A DNA stretch of 36,565 nt from an uncultured Clostridia bacterium (GCA_948472945.1 CAOKVX010000023.1:1-36565), one strand, 5' to 3'. Positions 23,124-33,333 are shown, numbered from the stretch's first letter. Made by a program: numbers and translations. The notes: generated by a model from the sequence alone, not told the origin.

Positions 23124-25697
23124 TCACATAATCTTCAAAACGCCGTCTTTAATATCAAGCGTAACCTCGTCCCCCTGACCGATATCGCCTGAAAGAATCT
23201 TCTTCGCAAGAAGTGTCTCAACATTTTTCTGTATATATCTCTTAAGCGGCCTTGCCCCGTATACAGGGTCATATGCGCACTCGGCGATATAACCTTTCGC
23301 TGCGTCTGTGACGGCCAGTCTTATATCCTTGTCGGCAATCCTTTTATTTATGTCGGCGATTACAAGGTCGGTTATCATGTCGATATTGTCACGCGTAAGC
23401 GGCCTGAACATTATTATCTCATCAAGCCTGTTGAGGAATTCAGGTCTGAAAGAGGATTTAAGGCTGTTCATCACGCTCTCCTCATTCTCTTTCTTAATAT
23501 TGCCGTACTCGTCGATTCCGGAAAGCAGGTATTCCGACCCAAGATTGGACGTCATTATAAGAATTGTATTTTTAAAATCAACAGTTCTTCCCTGCGAGTC
23601 AGTTATCCTTCCGTCGTCAAGGATTTGGAGCAGTATATTGAATACATCAGGGTGGGCTTTCTCAATTTCATCAAAAAGTACAACCGAATACGGCTTTCTT
23701 CTGACTGCCTCGGTAAGCTGTCCGCCCTCCTCATACCCGACATATCCCGGAGGAGCCCCGATGAGTCTGGAAACAGAAAACTTCTCCATGTACTCGCTCA
23801 TATCAATACGAACCATATTCTGCTCATTATCAAACAGGCTCTCCGCAAGACTTTTTGACAGTTCAGTCTTTCCTACTCCGGTAGGTCCAAGGAACAAAAA
23901 TGAGCCAATTGGTTTTCCCGGGTCTTTAACTCCGGCCTTTGAGCGTATAATCGCCTCGGAAACTTTCGTAACGCCCTCGTCCTGACCGATTACTCTTTTG
24001 TGAAGTTCATCTTCAAGACCGAGAATCTTGCTTCTCTCACTCTCAGTTAGGCGTGCAACAGGGATTCCCGTCCACCTCGCCACAATTCCCGCAATCTCCT
24101 CCTCATCTACAATCTCCTTAACCATATCCGACGTCTTACTGTCGTTTTCCTCGCTTTCCTTTATCCTTTTGATAAGGTCAGGTATAACGCCGTACTCTAA
24201 TTTTGCGGCAGTCTCGTAGTCAATACTGCGCTTAGCATGTTCAAGCTCCTTTTTCTTATCCTCAAGTTCTCCTTTCAGTTTGTTAGTTACATCTACCGAT
24301 TGTTTCGCCACATCCCACTCTGATTTCATGATACCGTACTTTTCCCTCACCTCGGCAAGTTCTTTCTGTATAGTCCCAAGACGTTCCCTGCTAAACTTGT
24401 CGTCCTCCTTATTTAGGGCGGTCTCCTCAATCTCAAGCTGGGTTATCCTTCTCGATAAATCTTCCAGTTCCAAGGGCATTGAATCAAGCTGTGTCTTTAT
24501 GAGCGCACATGCCTCGTCTACAAGATCGATAGCCTTGTCAGGCAGAAACCTGTCAGTGATATATCTCTCTGACAGCACGGCAGCCGACACAAGCGCCCCG
24601 TCGGATATTTTAACTCCGTGATATACCTCATACCTCTCCTTTAAGCCTCTAAGAATAGATATTGCATCCTCAACCGTAGGCTCATCCACCAGGACAGGCT
24701 GGAACCTCCTCTCAAGCGCGGCGTCTTTTTCAATATACTGCCTGTATTCATTAAGCGTTGTCGCTCCTATACAGTGAAGTTCACCCCTTGCAAGCATTGG
24801 CTTCAGCATATTCCCTGCATCCATAGCTCCCTCGGTTTTACCCGCGCCAACTATTGTGTGAAGCTCGTCAATAAAGAGGATTATCTCTCCGTCGCTGTTT
24901 CTTACTTCCTCAAGAACAGCTTTCAGGCGTTCCTCAAATTCACCCCTGTACTTTGCTCCCGCAACAAGCGCCCCCATGTCAAGCGCAAATATCTTTTTAT
25001 CCCTTAGACCGTTTGGAACGTCGCCGCGGACTATCCTCTGTGCAAGTCCCTCGACAACCGCCGTTTTACCAACTCCGGGTTCTCCGATAAGCACGGGGTT
25101 ATTCTTAGTCTTTCTCGAGAGAATCCTCACAACATTCCTTATCTCGTCATCTCGACCTATAACAGGGTCGAGCTTCTGTTCGCGCGCCCTGTCAACAAGG
25201 TCGTAACCGTATTTATCAAGCACGTCATACTTATCCTCAGGATTATCATTGTCAACCGCTTTATTTCCCCTCACAGTTGCCAGCATCTCAAGAAATCGCT
25301 CTCTTGTTATATTAAACTCCTTCAAAAGACTCTTCACCGAATCGCTGCCATGCTTCAGAATGCTCAAAAATACATGTTCAACTGACACGTATGCGTCTTT
25401 CATCGCCTTTGCCTCATCCTCGGCATAAGTGACTACCTTATTAAAATCCCTTCCTACATACGGCTCTCCTCCGGAAACTTTTGGCCTTTTGTTTATAAGT
25501 CCCTCCACCTGTGCAAGCAATACCTCCTCGGAAATATCCATTTTCTTCATAATGCTTACAATCAGGCTGTCATCAATAGTAAGCAGCGCATACAGCAAAT
25601 GCTCCGTCACTATCTCCTGATTTCCGAATTCATCTGCGACAAGCGCACTTCTGTTGTACGCTTCCATAGTCTTTTGGGTAAATTTGCTAATATTCAT
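23124..25697 (-). CDS. clpB: ATP-dependent disaggregase ClpB
   Basis: The 857-residue AAA+ protein acts in the cytoplasm with DnaK to resolubilise aggregates. In order it has a Clp N domain (1-145), AAA1 with Walker [14 protein letters not shown] and Walker [16 protein letters not shown], a long middle coiled coil (about 405-520, rich in Glu/Lys) that separates ClpB from ClpC/ClpA, AAA2 with [16 protein letters not shown] and pore loop [13 protein letters not shown], and a C-terminal D2-small domain. Length is normal. The ATG at 25697 follows GGAGGTGG; a start 17 codons upstream has none. It stands alone with its own promoter. No CIRCE or CtsR heptad operator is visible upstream. Confidence 0.95.
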   Translation of the reverse strand: MNISKFTQKTMEAYNRSALVADEFGNQEIVTEHLLYALLTIDDSLIVSIMKKMDISEEVLLAQVEGLINKRPKVSGGEPYVGRDFNKVVTYAEDEAKAMKDAYVSVEHVFLSILKHGSDSVKSLLKEFNITRERFLEMLATVRGNKAVDNDNPEDKYDVLDKYGYDLVDRAREQKLDPVIGRDDEIRNVVRILSRKTKNNPVLIGEPGVGKTAVVEGLAQRIVRGDVPNGLRDKKIFALDMGALVAGAKYRGEFEERLKAVLEEVRNSDGEIILFIDELHTIVGAGKTEGAMDAGNMLKPMLARGELHCIGATTLNEYRQYIEKDAALERRFQPVLVDEPTVEDAISILRGLKERYEVYHGVKISDGALVSAAVLSERYITDRFLPDKAIDLVDEACALIKTQLDSMPLELEDLSRRITQLEIEETALNKEDDKFSRERLGTIQKELAEVREKYGIMKSEWDVAKQSVDVTNKLKGELEDKKKELEHAKRSIDYETAAKLEYGVIPDLIKRIKESEENDSKTSDMVKEIVDEEEIAGIVARWTGIPVARLTESERSKILGLEDELHKRVIGQDEGVTKVSEAIIRSKAGVKDPGKPIGSFLFLGPTGVGKTELSKSLAESLFDNEQNMVRIDMSEYMEKFSVSRLIGAPPGYVGYEEGGQLTEAVRRKPYSVVLFDEIEKAHPDVFNILLQILDDGRITDSQGRTVDFKNTILIMTSNLGSEYLLSGIDEYGNIKKENEESVMNSLKSSFRPEFLNRLDEIIMFRPLTRDNIDMITDLVIADINKRIADKDIRLAVTDAAKGYIAECAYDPVYGARPLKRYIQKNVETLLAKKILSGDIGQGDEVTLDIKDGVLKIM

Positions 25698-25815
25698 ATT
25701 CGCCACCTCCGTTTTACTGAATGTTAATATTTCACCCAAACATTGCACGTAATCTTAGCTTAAAATGTACTGTCTGCATATATATTGCTTTACGTGTTTT
25801 ATTTGTTCTATATGA

Positions 25816-25844
25816 ACTATAACACTAAAACAAATAAAATGCAA
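25816..25844 (-). promoter_or_regulatory. Sigma-70-type promoter of clpB
   Basis: TTGCAT (25839-25844) and TATAGT (25816-25821, preceded by TGT) are 17 bp apart on the minus strand. A 9-bp inverted repeat (25797-25805 with 25831-25839) brackets the -10 and could be an operator. The leader is about 110 nt. Confidence 0.65.
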
Positions 25845-25891
25845 CTAAAATATTTTTTCCTTTTTATTTTTTTGTATTCACACCTGTATAC

Positions 25892-25933
25892 ATCCATGCC
25901 TATAGGCATCCACGCTTATAGGAATCCACGCCC
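25892..25933 (+). repeat. 16-bp imperfect tandem repeat, about 2.6 units
   Basis: Units begin at 25892, 25908 and 25924 with ATCCATGCC or ATCCACGC. The first two full units end TATAGGC and TATAGGA. The third is cut after ten bases, where palindromic element A begins. Confidence 0.7.
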
Positions 25934-26002
25934 GAACACGGACTCTATTATGCAGGGCGGGGCCGCTTGCGCTAAGTTGCACAAATAGAGTCCGTGTTCA
26001 GG
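25931..26002 (-). repeat. Structured palindromic element A (short form)
   Basis: Nineteen-base arms (25931-25949 and 25984-26002) pair with one mismatch that would be a G-U in RNA. They enclose 34 nt. On the minus strand the loop holds AGCGCAAGCG followed by GCCC (AGCGCAAGCG is the complement of 25964-25973), the same motif as in elements B and C, but the central three-stem arm is absent. It lies in the 628-bp clpB-leuS gap, which holds no supportable gene. Confidence 0.65.
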
Positions 26003-26147
26003 CTGTGTACAGTAAAATACAGATGCGTGTTATATTATAAGTATTTTTGAAAGTATTTAAGTACTTTTGAAGTGTGAATCATAATTTGTCTTATTTCTAA
26101 AATGTATATCGTAACGATAATAAGATGTTCAGATTTACAATGTATTT

Positions 26148-26287
26148 GTCCCACGGATACGTATATGCTTTCACCCGGGTATTTACACACATCGGTTCTT
26201 GGGCTGCGTATTATGCAGCCTTAGAACCGCTATGTGTGTAACGAAGCGGGAGCGGCCCGGATAAAAGTTTATACGTATCCGTGGGAC
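26148..26287 (+). repeat. Structured palindromic element B (full form)
   Basis: Outer arms 26148-26165 and 26270-26287 form a perfect 18-bp stem. Inside are CCGGG/CCCGG (26175-26179 with 26256-26260), a 10-bp stem (26183-26192 with 26232-26241), a 7-bp stem (26193-26199 with 26223-26229) and a 6-bp stem (26202-26207 with 26215-26220) closed by loop GTATTAT. AGCGGGAGCG (26245-26254), a possible GNRA tetraloop closed by GC/GC, follows. The architecture matches element C while the paired bases differ. No ORF lies within it. It is near the leuS 3' end but in opposite orientation. Confidence 0.8.
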
Positions 26288-26325
26288 GGCGTACGTTCAT
26301 ACAATTGTACGTTTACTCACTTATA

Positions 26326-28755
26326 TCACTTCATAACAATATTTACAATTCTTCCCGGAACATATATTTCCTTAATTACATTTCCGGTAAGCTTATCGGC
26401 GATACTGTCCTTAGCCGCCGCAATAACATCATCTTTCGCTGCGTCAACGGAAACCTTAATAGTTCCCTTGGTCTTTCCGTTAATCTGTACTGCGAGCTCA
26501 ACCGAATTCTCAACGGTCTTTGACTCGTCATACTTCGGCCAGCCCTCGTTAAATATGCTGCCCTCATGTCCGTACTGCTCCCAAATCTCTGAAGCTGCGT
26601 GAGGCGTAAACGGTGCCAGAAGTATTGTCATAGTCTCAATCAGCTCTCTATCAATGCCGCCCTGTTTGTTCGCTATCTCGTACATTTTGTTATTGTACTC
26701 CATAAATCCGCTGACAACGGTGTTAAGACTGAAAGCTTCGAGCCTCTTTGTTATATCCATAATAAGCTTATGGCGGATTCTCTCTGTCTCCTCGGTAGGC
26801 TTGATGTCCTTATCCTTATTGTCCATCGCAAGTTTCCAGAAACGATTTATGAATCTGTAAATTCCGTCAATTCCCCTGTCGTCCCAGATTGAATCAAGTT
26901 CAGGCGGTCCGATGAAAAGCTCATAAAGCCTTAGGGAATCACAGCCGTAATCCCTGACAATATCATCAGGGCTTACTATGTTGCCGAGCGATTTGCTCAT
27001 CTTTGTCGCCGCACCCGTCTCCTTGTCTCGTCCACAGACCATTCCCTGATTAAAAAGCTTGGTGAACGGCTCGTCAAATTCAACCACACCTATATCGTGC
27101 AGGAATTTTGTATAAAACCTTGAGTACAGCAGATGTAAAACAGCGTGCTCCACTCCGCCGATGTACATATCGACCGGAAGATATTTTGACGCTTTCTCCT
27201 TAGAAACAAGCTCATCGCTGTTTTTGCTATCCACATAACGCAGGAAATACCATGATGAACCGGCCCACTGCGGCATTGTGTTAGTCTCACGCTTTGCAGG
27301 CGCCCCGCAGCATGGACACGTCGTGTTTACCCAATCTTCTATGTCTGCCAGCGGCGATTCACCCGTGCCGGTAGGCTGATAGCTGTCAACCTCTGGAAGA
27401 AGAAGCGGAAGTTCCTCCTCCGGAACCGGAACCGCGCCGCACTTCTCACAGTGTACAATCGGAATAGGCTCACCCCAGTAACGCTGCCTTGAAAATACCC
27501 AGTCCCTCAGCTTATAGTTGACAGTCTTGCGTCCAAATCCCATCTTTTCAATCATTATAGGGGCTTCTTTTTTGAGGACGGCCGACTCCATTCCGTTCCA
27601 GTCTCCCGAGTTTATCATTGTTCCCGAAGCGTCAGTGTACGCTTCGGTCATATTTTCTATCTCTTTGCCGTCTTTCGCTATAACCTGTATAATAGGAATA
27701 TCGAATTTCTTTGCAAACTCAAAATCCCTGTCGTCATGCGCAGGAACGCACATTATTGCTCCCGTGCCGTAATCGGCGAGCACATAGTCAGAAAGCCAGA
27801 TAGGCACTTTTTCATTGTTGAGCGGGTTAATCGCATAACTTCCTGTAAATACGCCTGTTTTTTCTTTATCCTGAAGTCTGTCAACTGACGATTTCATAGA
27901 CGCTTTGTATATGTAATTTTCAACCTCCGCAAGTTTTTCAGGCGTCGCAAGGAATTTTGCCATCTCATGCTCTGGGGCCAGAACCATAAATGTAGCTCCG
28001 TAAAGCGTGTCAGGCCTCGTTGTGTATACCGTTATTGACTCGTCTTTTCCGTCGACCCTAAATTCAACCTCGGCGCCGTAGCTTCTTCCAATCCAGTCAG
28101 TCTGCATTTTCTTAACTTTTTCCGGCCACTCCAGTTTATCGAGGTCCTCAAGAAGCCTGTCTGCATATTTTGTAATCTTTAGCATCCACTGTTTCAAATC
28201 TTTTTTTGTTACCTGCGCGCCGCAGCGCTCACAGCATCCGTTAACTACCTCTTCATTTGCAAGGCCCGTCTTACATGAAGGACACCAGTTAATCGGCATC
28301 TGTTTCTCATATGCCAGCCCCGCCTTAAACATCTTAACAAAAATCCACTGTGTCCATTTATAAAATTCAGGGTCGGTCGTGTTAACTTCCATATCCCAGT
28401 CATATATTGCCGATATCTCGTTTATCTGCTTCTTAATGTTGCTCACATTCTCGGCCGTAGATTTTTTAGGGTGAACGCCCATCTTAATGGCATAATTCTC
28501 CGCCGGAAGACCAAAAGCATCCCATCCCATCGGATGAATCAGATAATAACCGTTGAGCATCTTATAGCGGCTCCACACATCCGATATTACATATCCTCTC
28601 CAATGTCCGACATGAAGACCGTTTCCCGACGGATACGGGAACATATCAAGACAATAGTATTTAGGTTTTTTTCCATCATCGACATTAACAGGGTTCTTCT
28701 CCCAATTTTTACGCCATTTCTGCTCAATTTCCTTATGATTATAGGATACTGCCAT
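26326..28755 (-). CDS. leuS: Leucyl-tRNA synthetase
   Basis: The 809-residue class I synthetase charges tRNA-Leu in the cytoplasm. Visible features are the HIGH-type HVGH in [16 protein letters not shown], a Cys4 zinc motif ([14 protein letters not shown]...CCERCG), the CP1 editing domain with [19 protein letters not shown] and the conserved [17 protein letters not shown], a second Cys4 motif (CEKCG...CPCCG), the tryptophan-rich [13 protein letters not shown], the KMSKS loop in [10 protein letters not shown] and an anticodon-binding C-domain. Length is normal for bacterial LeuRS. The ATG at 28755 is well placed after GGAGGAAG. No T-box leader (no TGGNACCGCGG antiterminator) is visible, so leucine-tRNA control would need another mechanism. 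Confidence 0.96.
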   Translation of the reverse strand: MAVSYNHKEIEQKWRKNWEKNPVNVDDGKKPKYYCLDMFPYPSGNGLHVGHWRGYVISDVWSRYKMLNGYYLIHPMGWDAFGLPAENYAIKMGVHPKKSTAENVSNIKKQINEISAIYDWDMEVNTTDPEFYKWTQWIFVKMFKAGLAYEKQMPINWCPSCKTGLANEEVVNGCCERCGAQVTKKDLKQWMLKITKYADRLLEDLDKLEWPEKVKKMQTDWIGRSYGAEVEFRVDGKDESITVYTTRPDTLYGATFMVLAPEHEMAKFLATPEKLAEVENYIYKASMKSSVDRLQDKEKTGVFTGSYAINPLNNEKVPIWLSDYVLADYGTGAIMCVPAHDDRDFEFAKKFDIPIIQVIAKDGKEIENMTEAYTDASGTMINSGDWNGMESAVLKKEAPIMIEKMGFGRKTVNYKLRDWVFSRQRYWGEPIPIVHCEKCGAVPVPEEELPLLLPEVDSYQPTGTGESPLADIEDWVNTTCPCCGAPAKRETNTMPQWAGSSWYFLRYVDSKNSDELVSKEKASKYLPVDMYIGGVEHAVLHLLYSRFYTKFLHDIGVVEFDEPFTKLFNQGMVCGRDKETGAATKMSKSLGNIVSPDDIVRDYGCDSLRLYELFIGPPELDSIWDDRGIDGIYRFINRFWKLAMDNKDKDIKPTEETERIRHKLIMDITKRLEAFSLNTVVSGFMEYNNKMYEIANKQGGIDRELIETMTILLAPFTPHAASEIWEQYGHEGSIFNEGWPKYDESKTVENSVELAVQINGKTKGTIKVSVDAAKDDVIAAAKDSIADKLTGNVIKEIYVPGRIVNIVMK

Positions 28756-28820
28756 TACTTTTCTTCCTCCGTTATTATAATTAAACGCCTATTACAGCCT
28801 ATTACATGTGTTCGTGCTAT

Positions 28821-28848
28821 ATTATATTAATTTAAACTTCATATACAA
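28821..28848 (-). promoter_or_regulatory. Candidate leuS promoter
   Basis: TATAAT (28821-28826) lies 16 bp from TTGTAT (28843-28848) on the minus strand, giving a leader of about 60 nt. The -35 is poor and the region AT-rich. Confidence 0.4.
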
Positions 28849-28902
28849 CATTTGCCCGTATCACACTTGTAATTGAATATTTATATAATAATATACCATC
28901 TT

Positions 28903-30363
28903 TTAATTTAATGTCAATGCCGAAGGCGATGCGTCGGAGCCCTGTGCAGGATTTACCGTTACGACCACGCGCGTTACAAGATTGCCGCTTTTTGCCGCAT
29001 TAGACGCCGTGACAATGATTTCGGCGCTTCCCTCTCCCAAAGCAGTAACATTACCCGATGCATCCACCGATACGACTGCAGGGTTAGATGAGGCAAAAGA
29101 GTATGACAGATTCGATTTGCCCGTAGCCCCCGCCGGAAGAAGCGATGTACGAATAATCGTCTGCTGTCCCTTTGTCAAAACCGCCTGATCTACGGAAGCT
29201 GTTACGCTGCCCGCATATTTTCCTACATTAACCGTACAGTACTGTTTAATATTAGAACCGTCTTTTGTTTTGGCGCTTATAACCGCACTTCCTGCTCCTA
29301 CCGCCTTTACCTTTCCTTTCGCATCAACAGTGGCAACATTAGTGTTGGATGATGTGAATTTCAATTCCTTAATAGACGCTTTGGACGGTGCGTATGACTT
29401 CATCTTGAGCTTAAATGATGAATCGCCAGCGTTTCCTCCGAGATAAAGTGATTTTGATGTCCTGTTCAGTTTAAATGATTTTATGAAAACCTGTCCGAGG
29501 ACATTATATTTTACCGAAAGCGAAGCCTTTCTTCCAATCTCGTCAGTCACCTTGAATTTTACTAAGTAAATACCGGCCCTGCCCGTGTTGACTTTCTTAA
29601 CCTTTTTCGCCTTAGCCTTTTTATCTTTCTTATATTTTACCGTGTAAGTTACTCTTTTTGACACATCAAATCCAGTCGTATTTTTTGCCGTAATTGTTTT
29701 AAGAATATTGACGTTTGATGCAAATCCTATGTTTGTATTGCCGCTGTTACCTTTCTTCAATGTTATCGAAGGCTTTTTATTATTGTAAGGATTAGCGGGA
29801 TTAGTATCGTCCGTAGGGTCCCATCCCCAATACCCCGACAGCTTAATTGCCTCAGGCTTTCCGAGCGGCCCCGGGTCCTTGGAGTTATATATTTCTACAG
29901 GAGTACCCGACGGCACATTGTTGTAAATCCACTTTGCATCCCTGACACAAAGCCTTACACAGCCGTGCGAGGCAACCTGTCCCAGTTTGTTGTACTGTGT
30001 GCACGACAAACTGGCAGGATTGTTGTTCTCATAATACCACACCGAATGAAACAGGATATGTCCTGTTATCCTTGTGCAGTACTGTCCGTATACAGGACCG
30101 TCCAGCTCGTGCCATCTTATCTTTTCCTTGAGCGGAAATGTTCCGAGCGGCGTTGCCGAACCCACCGAACATACCATCGCCTTGTACGGCTCGTACTTCC
30201 CTTTTTCATTCGCCTTATATATTGTCACGCAGTTCTGCTGCTTATTTATGCGAATCCTGTATGTAGACGCCGCCTGCGTATCTGAGTTCATAAAAATAAT
30301 CCCCAAGCCAACTGCCAGTAAAATATACAACGCCAACCTAAACTGTTTTATTTTATTATACAT
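28903..30363 (-). CDS. Exported L,D-transpeptidase (YkuD) with BIG2-like Ig repeats
   Basis: The protein has 486 residues. A signal anchor (about 7-31) is followed by a YkuD catalytic domain (about 34-157) with ILFHSVWYYE and SHGCVRLCVRDAKWIY, C135 being the nucleophile and the nearby His and Arg the rest of the active site. Such enzymes form 3-3 peptidoglycan cross-links or attach proteins to the wall. Next come an Ig-like region (about 205-290) and two BIG2-type repeats (about 300-385 and 390-480), with the SSNTNVATVDAKGKVKAVGAG and SSNPAVVSVDASGNVTALGEG signatures. GGGAGG precedes the ATG at 30363. It is monocistronic with a good promoter and a structured leader. Confidence 0.9.
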   Translation of the reverse strand: MYNKIKQFRLALYILLAVGLGIIFMNSDTQAASTYRIRINKQQNCVTIYKANEKGKYEPYKAMVCSVGSATPLGTFPLKEKIRWHELDGPVYGQYCTRITGHILFHSVWYYENNNPASLSCTQYNKLGQVASHGCVRLCVRDAKWIYNNVPSGTPVEIYNSKDPGPLGKPEAIKLSGYWGWDPTDDTNPANPYNNKKPSITLKKGNSGNTNIGFASNVNILKTITAKNTTGFDVSKRVTYTVKYKKDKKAKAKKVKKVNTGRAGIYLVKFKVTDEIGRKASLSVKYNVLGQVFIKSFKLNRTSKSLYLGGNAGDSSFKLKMKSYAPSKASIKELKFTSSNTNVATVDAKGKVKAVGAGSAVISAKTKDGSNIKQYCTVNVGKYAGSVTASVDQAVLTKGQQTIIRTSLLPAGATGKSNLSYSFASSNPAVVSVDASGNVTALGEGSAEIIVTASNAAKSGNLVTRVVVTVNPAQGSDASPSALTLN

Positions 30364-30387
30364 AATAGACCTCCCTTTATTCCCACG

Positions 30388-30428
30388 AGCCTGACTGACA
30401 TGCAGAAATACTGCGTGTCCAATCGGCT
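30388..30428 (-). promoter_or_regulatory. Hairpin in the 5' leader of the L,D-transpeptidase gene
   Basis: A 9-bp stem with one G-U (30397-30405 with 30411-30419, 5-nt loop) is nested inside a 4-bp AGCC/GGCT closing stem (30388-30391 with 30425-30428). It lies between the predicted transcript start and the ribosome site. Confidence 0.45.
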
Positions 30429-30444
30429 TCTATTACAGATTCTT

Positions 30445-30490
30445 ACTATAACAACATGTTGAAAATGTGTCAAGCAGGTCACATTTTCAA
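30445..30490 (-). promoter_or_regulatory. Promoter with overlapping operator-like inverted repeat, L,D-transpeptidase gene
   Basis: On the minus strand TTGACA (30468-30473) and TATAGT (30445-30450) are exactly 17 bp apart. An 11-bp perfect inverted repeat (30459-30469 with 30480-30490, 10-nt spacer) overlaps the -35 and spacer, a position suited to a repressor. Confidence 0.7.
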
Positions 30491-30658
30491 TGTATTTTTA
30501 TCATATTCATAATCCGCCTTTTACCGCCAAGATTTTTTCCATGCATTTGACTTTTTAGTTTCTATTACTTTCAGTCCGTTCAATTTGACCTACAGCCAGT
30601 CATAGCCGGAGACCGGACTTCATATAGTATAAAAACAAATAAGCTACAGGAGAATACC

Positions 30659-33277
30659 ATGTACACAAAATCAGTAAAAGAAGTCCTAAGAGCCTCCGGG
30701 GTTAATCCTGAAAAGGGTCTTGATTCGGGGGCATACGCCAAAAGATTAAAAAAATATGGCCCAAACGTCCTGCCGGAAGCAAAAAAAGAATCGGTTATTA
30801 AAAAATTTTTTTTGCAGCTAAAGGACTTTATGATATATACATTAATCGGAGCCGCAGCCATCTCATACACCGTCTCTTACATAGACGGAGAGCCCGATTA
30901 TATTGAGCCCTCAATTATTCTTTTAATAATTATCATGAACGGAATCATCGGGGTAATACAGGAAGTCCGAGCCGAAAACTCGATAAATGCCCTAAAAAAA
31001 ATGTGCGCCCCAACAGCAACCGTTCTCAGAGACGGCGTGTGGGCAAAGGATTCCGCCAAAAAGCTCGTACCGGGAGACATCATAATGCTTGAGACAGGAG
31101 CGCTTATACCCGCCGACGCAAGAATCATAAAATGTGAAAACCTGATGACTGACGAGGCGTCGCTAACCGGTGAATCGGCCCCTGTCAGCAAAACAACAGC
31201 AGAACTGCCATCCGGCACGCCGGTAAACGACAGGCTGAATATGGTTTACTCGGGATGCAGCATAAGCTATGGGCACGGCGTCGCAATAGTCACAGCTACA
31301 GGCCGCTCTACAGAGCTGGGACAGGTGGCCAGCATGCTTATAAATGAAATGACCCCGGATACCCCGCTGACAAGACGGCTTTCAAAAACCGGGAAAATAC
31401 TGAGCATAACGGCTCTCATAATCTGTATCATAATATTTTTTACCGGAATATTTAAAAACCGTCCCGTGCTTGAAATGTTCATGACTGCGGTCAGTCTAGC
31501 CGTAGCCGCAATTCCCGAGGGTCTTCCCGCTATCGTAACAATCATGCTGGCCAGAGGCGTTACTAAAATGGCCGCTCACAACGCCATAGTCAAGCGTCTT
31601 CCTGCAGTGGAAACGCTGGGAAGCACCACGGTCATCTGCTCTGATAAGACCGGAACCCTCACCGAGAACAAAATGAGGGTAATATCCGTCGCAAATTGCT
31701 CCGACATATTGAAAGCGTCAGATCCCCTGTATAAAACCACTCTCGAATACGCCGCCTTATGCAATAATTCTATAATACAGGAAAACGGCATAATAGGCGA
31801 GCCTACGGAAAATGCCCTATTGGCGGCCGCAAAAGAAATTACCGACATTGATTTGTTAAAAAGAAATTACAAGCGCATAAAAGAATTTCCTTTCACATCA
31901 GACCGCAAGCTTATGAGCACAATACACGCAAACGGAATTAGCGACAGCGCTTTTAGCGGCGGCGCTTTTAGCGGCGGCAGCAGAAATATACTTATATGCA
32001 AGGGCGCTCCCGACGTCCTGCTGCCTCTATGCACGCACTATTATGACGACGCATCAGCAAAAAAAATAAGCCCGTCTATACACAGCCGCATAATGAACCT
32101 CAACTCAGGACTTGCGCGCCAAGGTCTTAGAATCATAGCGGTCGCATACAGGGATCTGCACAGCGCAAAGGAAAAAAATCCTGAAAACAGCCTTACCTTT
32201 ATGGGCCTAATATCTATAGTGGACCCTCCCCGCAAAGAGGCTGCCGCCGCAGTACGCGAATGTAAAAAGGCCGGCATACATCCCGTTATGATAACCGGGG
32301 ACCACGCAGCCACAGCGGCATATATTGCGCGCGAGCTCGGAATATCAAAAAGTGAAAATGAAGTCATTACAGGCGATGCCCTAAACAAAATGTCCGAAGC
32401 CGAACTCTCAAAAAATGTACGCAGGTATAATGTTTACGCGAGGGTTACTCCGGAACACAAGCTGCGTCTCGTAAAGGCTTTTCAAAATAATGGGGAAATA
32501 GTTGCGATGACCGGGGACGGCGTAAACGACGCGCCCGCCCTCAAGGCCGCAGATATTGGCTGCGCGATGGGTATGAGCGGTACCGACGTCGCCAGAAATT
32601 CCTCCGACATAGTTCTCGAGGACGACAATTTTGCAACTATTACGAACGCAATACGCGAGGGGCGTACGATATATGATAATATAAAAAAGGCAATTCATTT
32701 TCTCATATCGTGCAACATAGGAGAGATTATGACCATATTCATGGCTATAATACTCGGATTTACCGCCCCTCTGTGCGCCGTGCAGCTATTATGGGTAAAC
32801 CTCGTAACGGATTCTTTCCCCGCATTATCGCTAGGAGTAGAGCCGCCGGACAGCAATGTGATGAACCGCCCGCCTGTATCACCCGAAAAAGGATTATTTT
32901 CTGACGGCATGGCGATAAAGATTCTAATAGAGGGAATGTTCATTGGAAGCATCTCTCTCGTGGCCTACGCATTCGGAATGAAATACGGCCCGGCTGAGGC
33001 CGGAACAATGTGCTTTGCGGTCCTCGGAATGTCACAGATTGCGCACTCTTTCAACTCAAAGAGCGAGCAGTCCCTGACAAAATCAGGCATATTTAACAAC
33101 AAAAAACTTGTGCTGTCCGCCATATTGTGTATCGCCCTGCAGGCAATCGTAATATGTATACCCGCACTGAACGCAGTATTTTCAACCGTAATGCTTACAG
33201 GAAACCAGTGGATTACGGTTATCATACTCTCACTTCTTCCGATACCTGTTGTCGAACTGCAGAAAGCACTAAGGTGA
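30659..33277 (+). CDS. P-type Ca2+-transporting ATPase (PMCA/SERCA-like)
   Basis: The 872-residue P2-type ATPase contains the cation-transporter N domain, the TGES actuator loop (170-173), M4 motif AAIPEGLPA (286-290), phosphorylation site DKTGTLT (D329), the KGAPD nucleotide-binding segment and the hinge TGDGVNDAPAL. Calcium-site residues are present in M5 (SCNIGEIMTIF) and M6 (NLVTDSFPALSLG). The M8 position equivalent to SERCA Glu908 appears to be Gln (GMSQIAHSFN), as in plasma-membrane types, suggesting one Ca2+ per ATP. It probably exports Ca2+. A 15-bp tandem duplication lies in the N domain. An AGGAG ribosome site precedes the ATG. It is transcribed alone, divergently from the L,D-transpeptidase gene. 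Confidence 0.92.
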   Translation: MYTKSVKEVLRASGVNPEKGLDSGAYAKRLKKYGPNVLPEAKKESVIKKFFLQLKDFMIYTLIGAAAISYTVSYIDGEPDYIEPSIILLIIIMNGIIGVIQEVRAENSINALKKMCAPTATVLRDGVWAKDSAKKLVPGDIIMLETGALIPADARIIKCENLMTDEASLTGESAPVSKTTAELPSGTPVNDRLNMVYSGCSISYGHGVAIVTATGRSTELGQVASMLINEMTPDTPLTRRLSKTGKILSITALIICIIIFFTGIFKNRPVLEMFMTAVSLAVAAIPEGLPAIVTIMLARGVTKMAAHNAIVKRLPAVETLGSTTVICSDKTGTLTENKMRVISVANCSDILKASDPLYKTTLEYAALCNNSIIQENGIIGEPTENALLAAAKEITDIDLLKRNYKRIKEFPFTSDRKLMSTIHANGISDSAFSGGAFSGGSRNILICKGAPDVLLPLCTHYYDDASAKKISPSIHSRIMNLNSGLARQGLRIIAVAYRDLHSAKEKNPENSLTFMGLISIVDPPRKEAAAAVRECKKAGIHPVMITGDHAATAAYIARELGISKSENEVITGDALNKMSEAELSKNVRRYNVYARVTPEHKLRLVKAFQNNGEIVAMTGDGVNDAPALKAADIGCAMGMSGTDVARNSSDIVLEDDNFATITNAIREGRTIYDNIKKAIHFLISCNIGEIMTIFMAIILGFTAPLCAVQLLWVNLVTDSFPALSLGVEPPDSNVMNRPPVSPEKGLFSDGMAIKILIEGMFIGSISLVAYAFGMKYGPAEAGTMCFAVLGMSQIAHSFNSKSEQSLTKSGIFNNKKLVLSAILCIALQAIVICIPALNAVFSTVMLTGNQWITVIILSLLPIPVVELQKALR
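31949..31978 (+). repeat. 15-bp tandem duplication inside the Ca2+ ATPase gene
   Basis: GCTTTTAGCGGCGGC occurs twice in succession, in frame, giving AFSGGAFSGG in a surface stretch of the nucleotide-binding domain between TIHANGISDS and SRNILICKGAPD. Confidence 0.85.
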
Positions 33278-33333
33278 AGATTGTGCAGATATAGGGGATT
33301 TCTGCATTGCGATTTCCTGACACTTTAATTTTT

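Noticed and set aside
26148-26287. Element B as the leuS terminator
   Set aside because: The long perfect stem is not followed by T residues in the leuS direction, and the conserved motifs read on the opposite strand.
25892-26287. CRISPR array in the clpB-leuS gap
   Set aside because: The 16-bp units are contiguous with no spacers, and the other repeats are palindromic stems rather than direct repeats; no cas genes are nearby.
28756-28900. T-box leader for leuS
   Set aside because: The gap is only about 145 bases and shows no specifier stem or TGGNACCGCGG-type antiterminator sequence.
30659-33277. Many long open frames antisense to the Ca2+ ATPase and other genes
   Set aside because: They have no ribosome sites or domain matches and simply mirror the coding strand.
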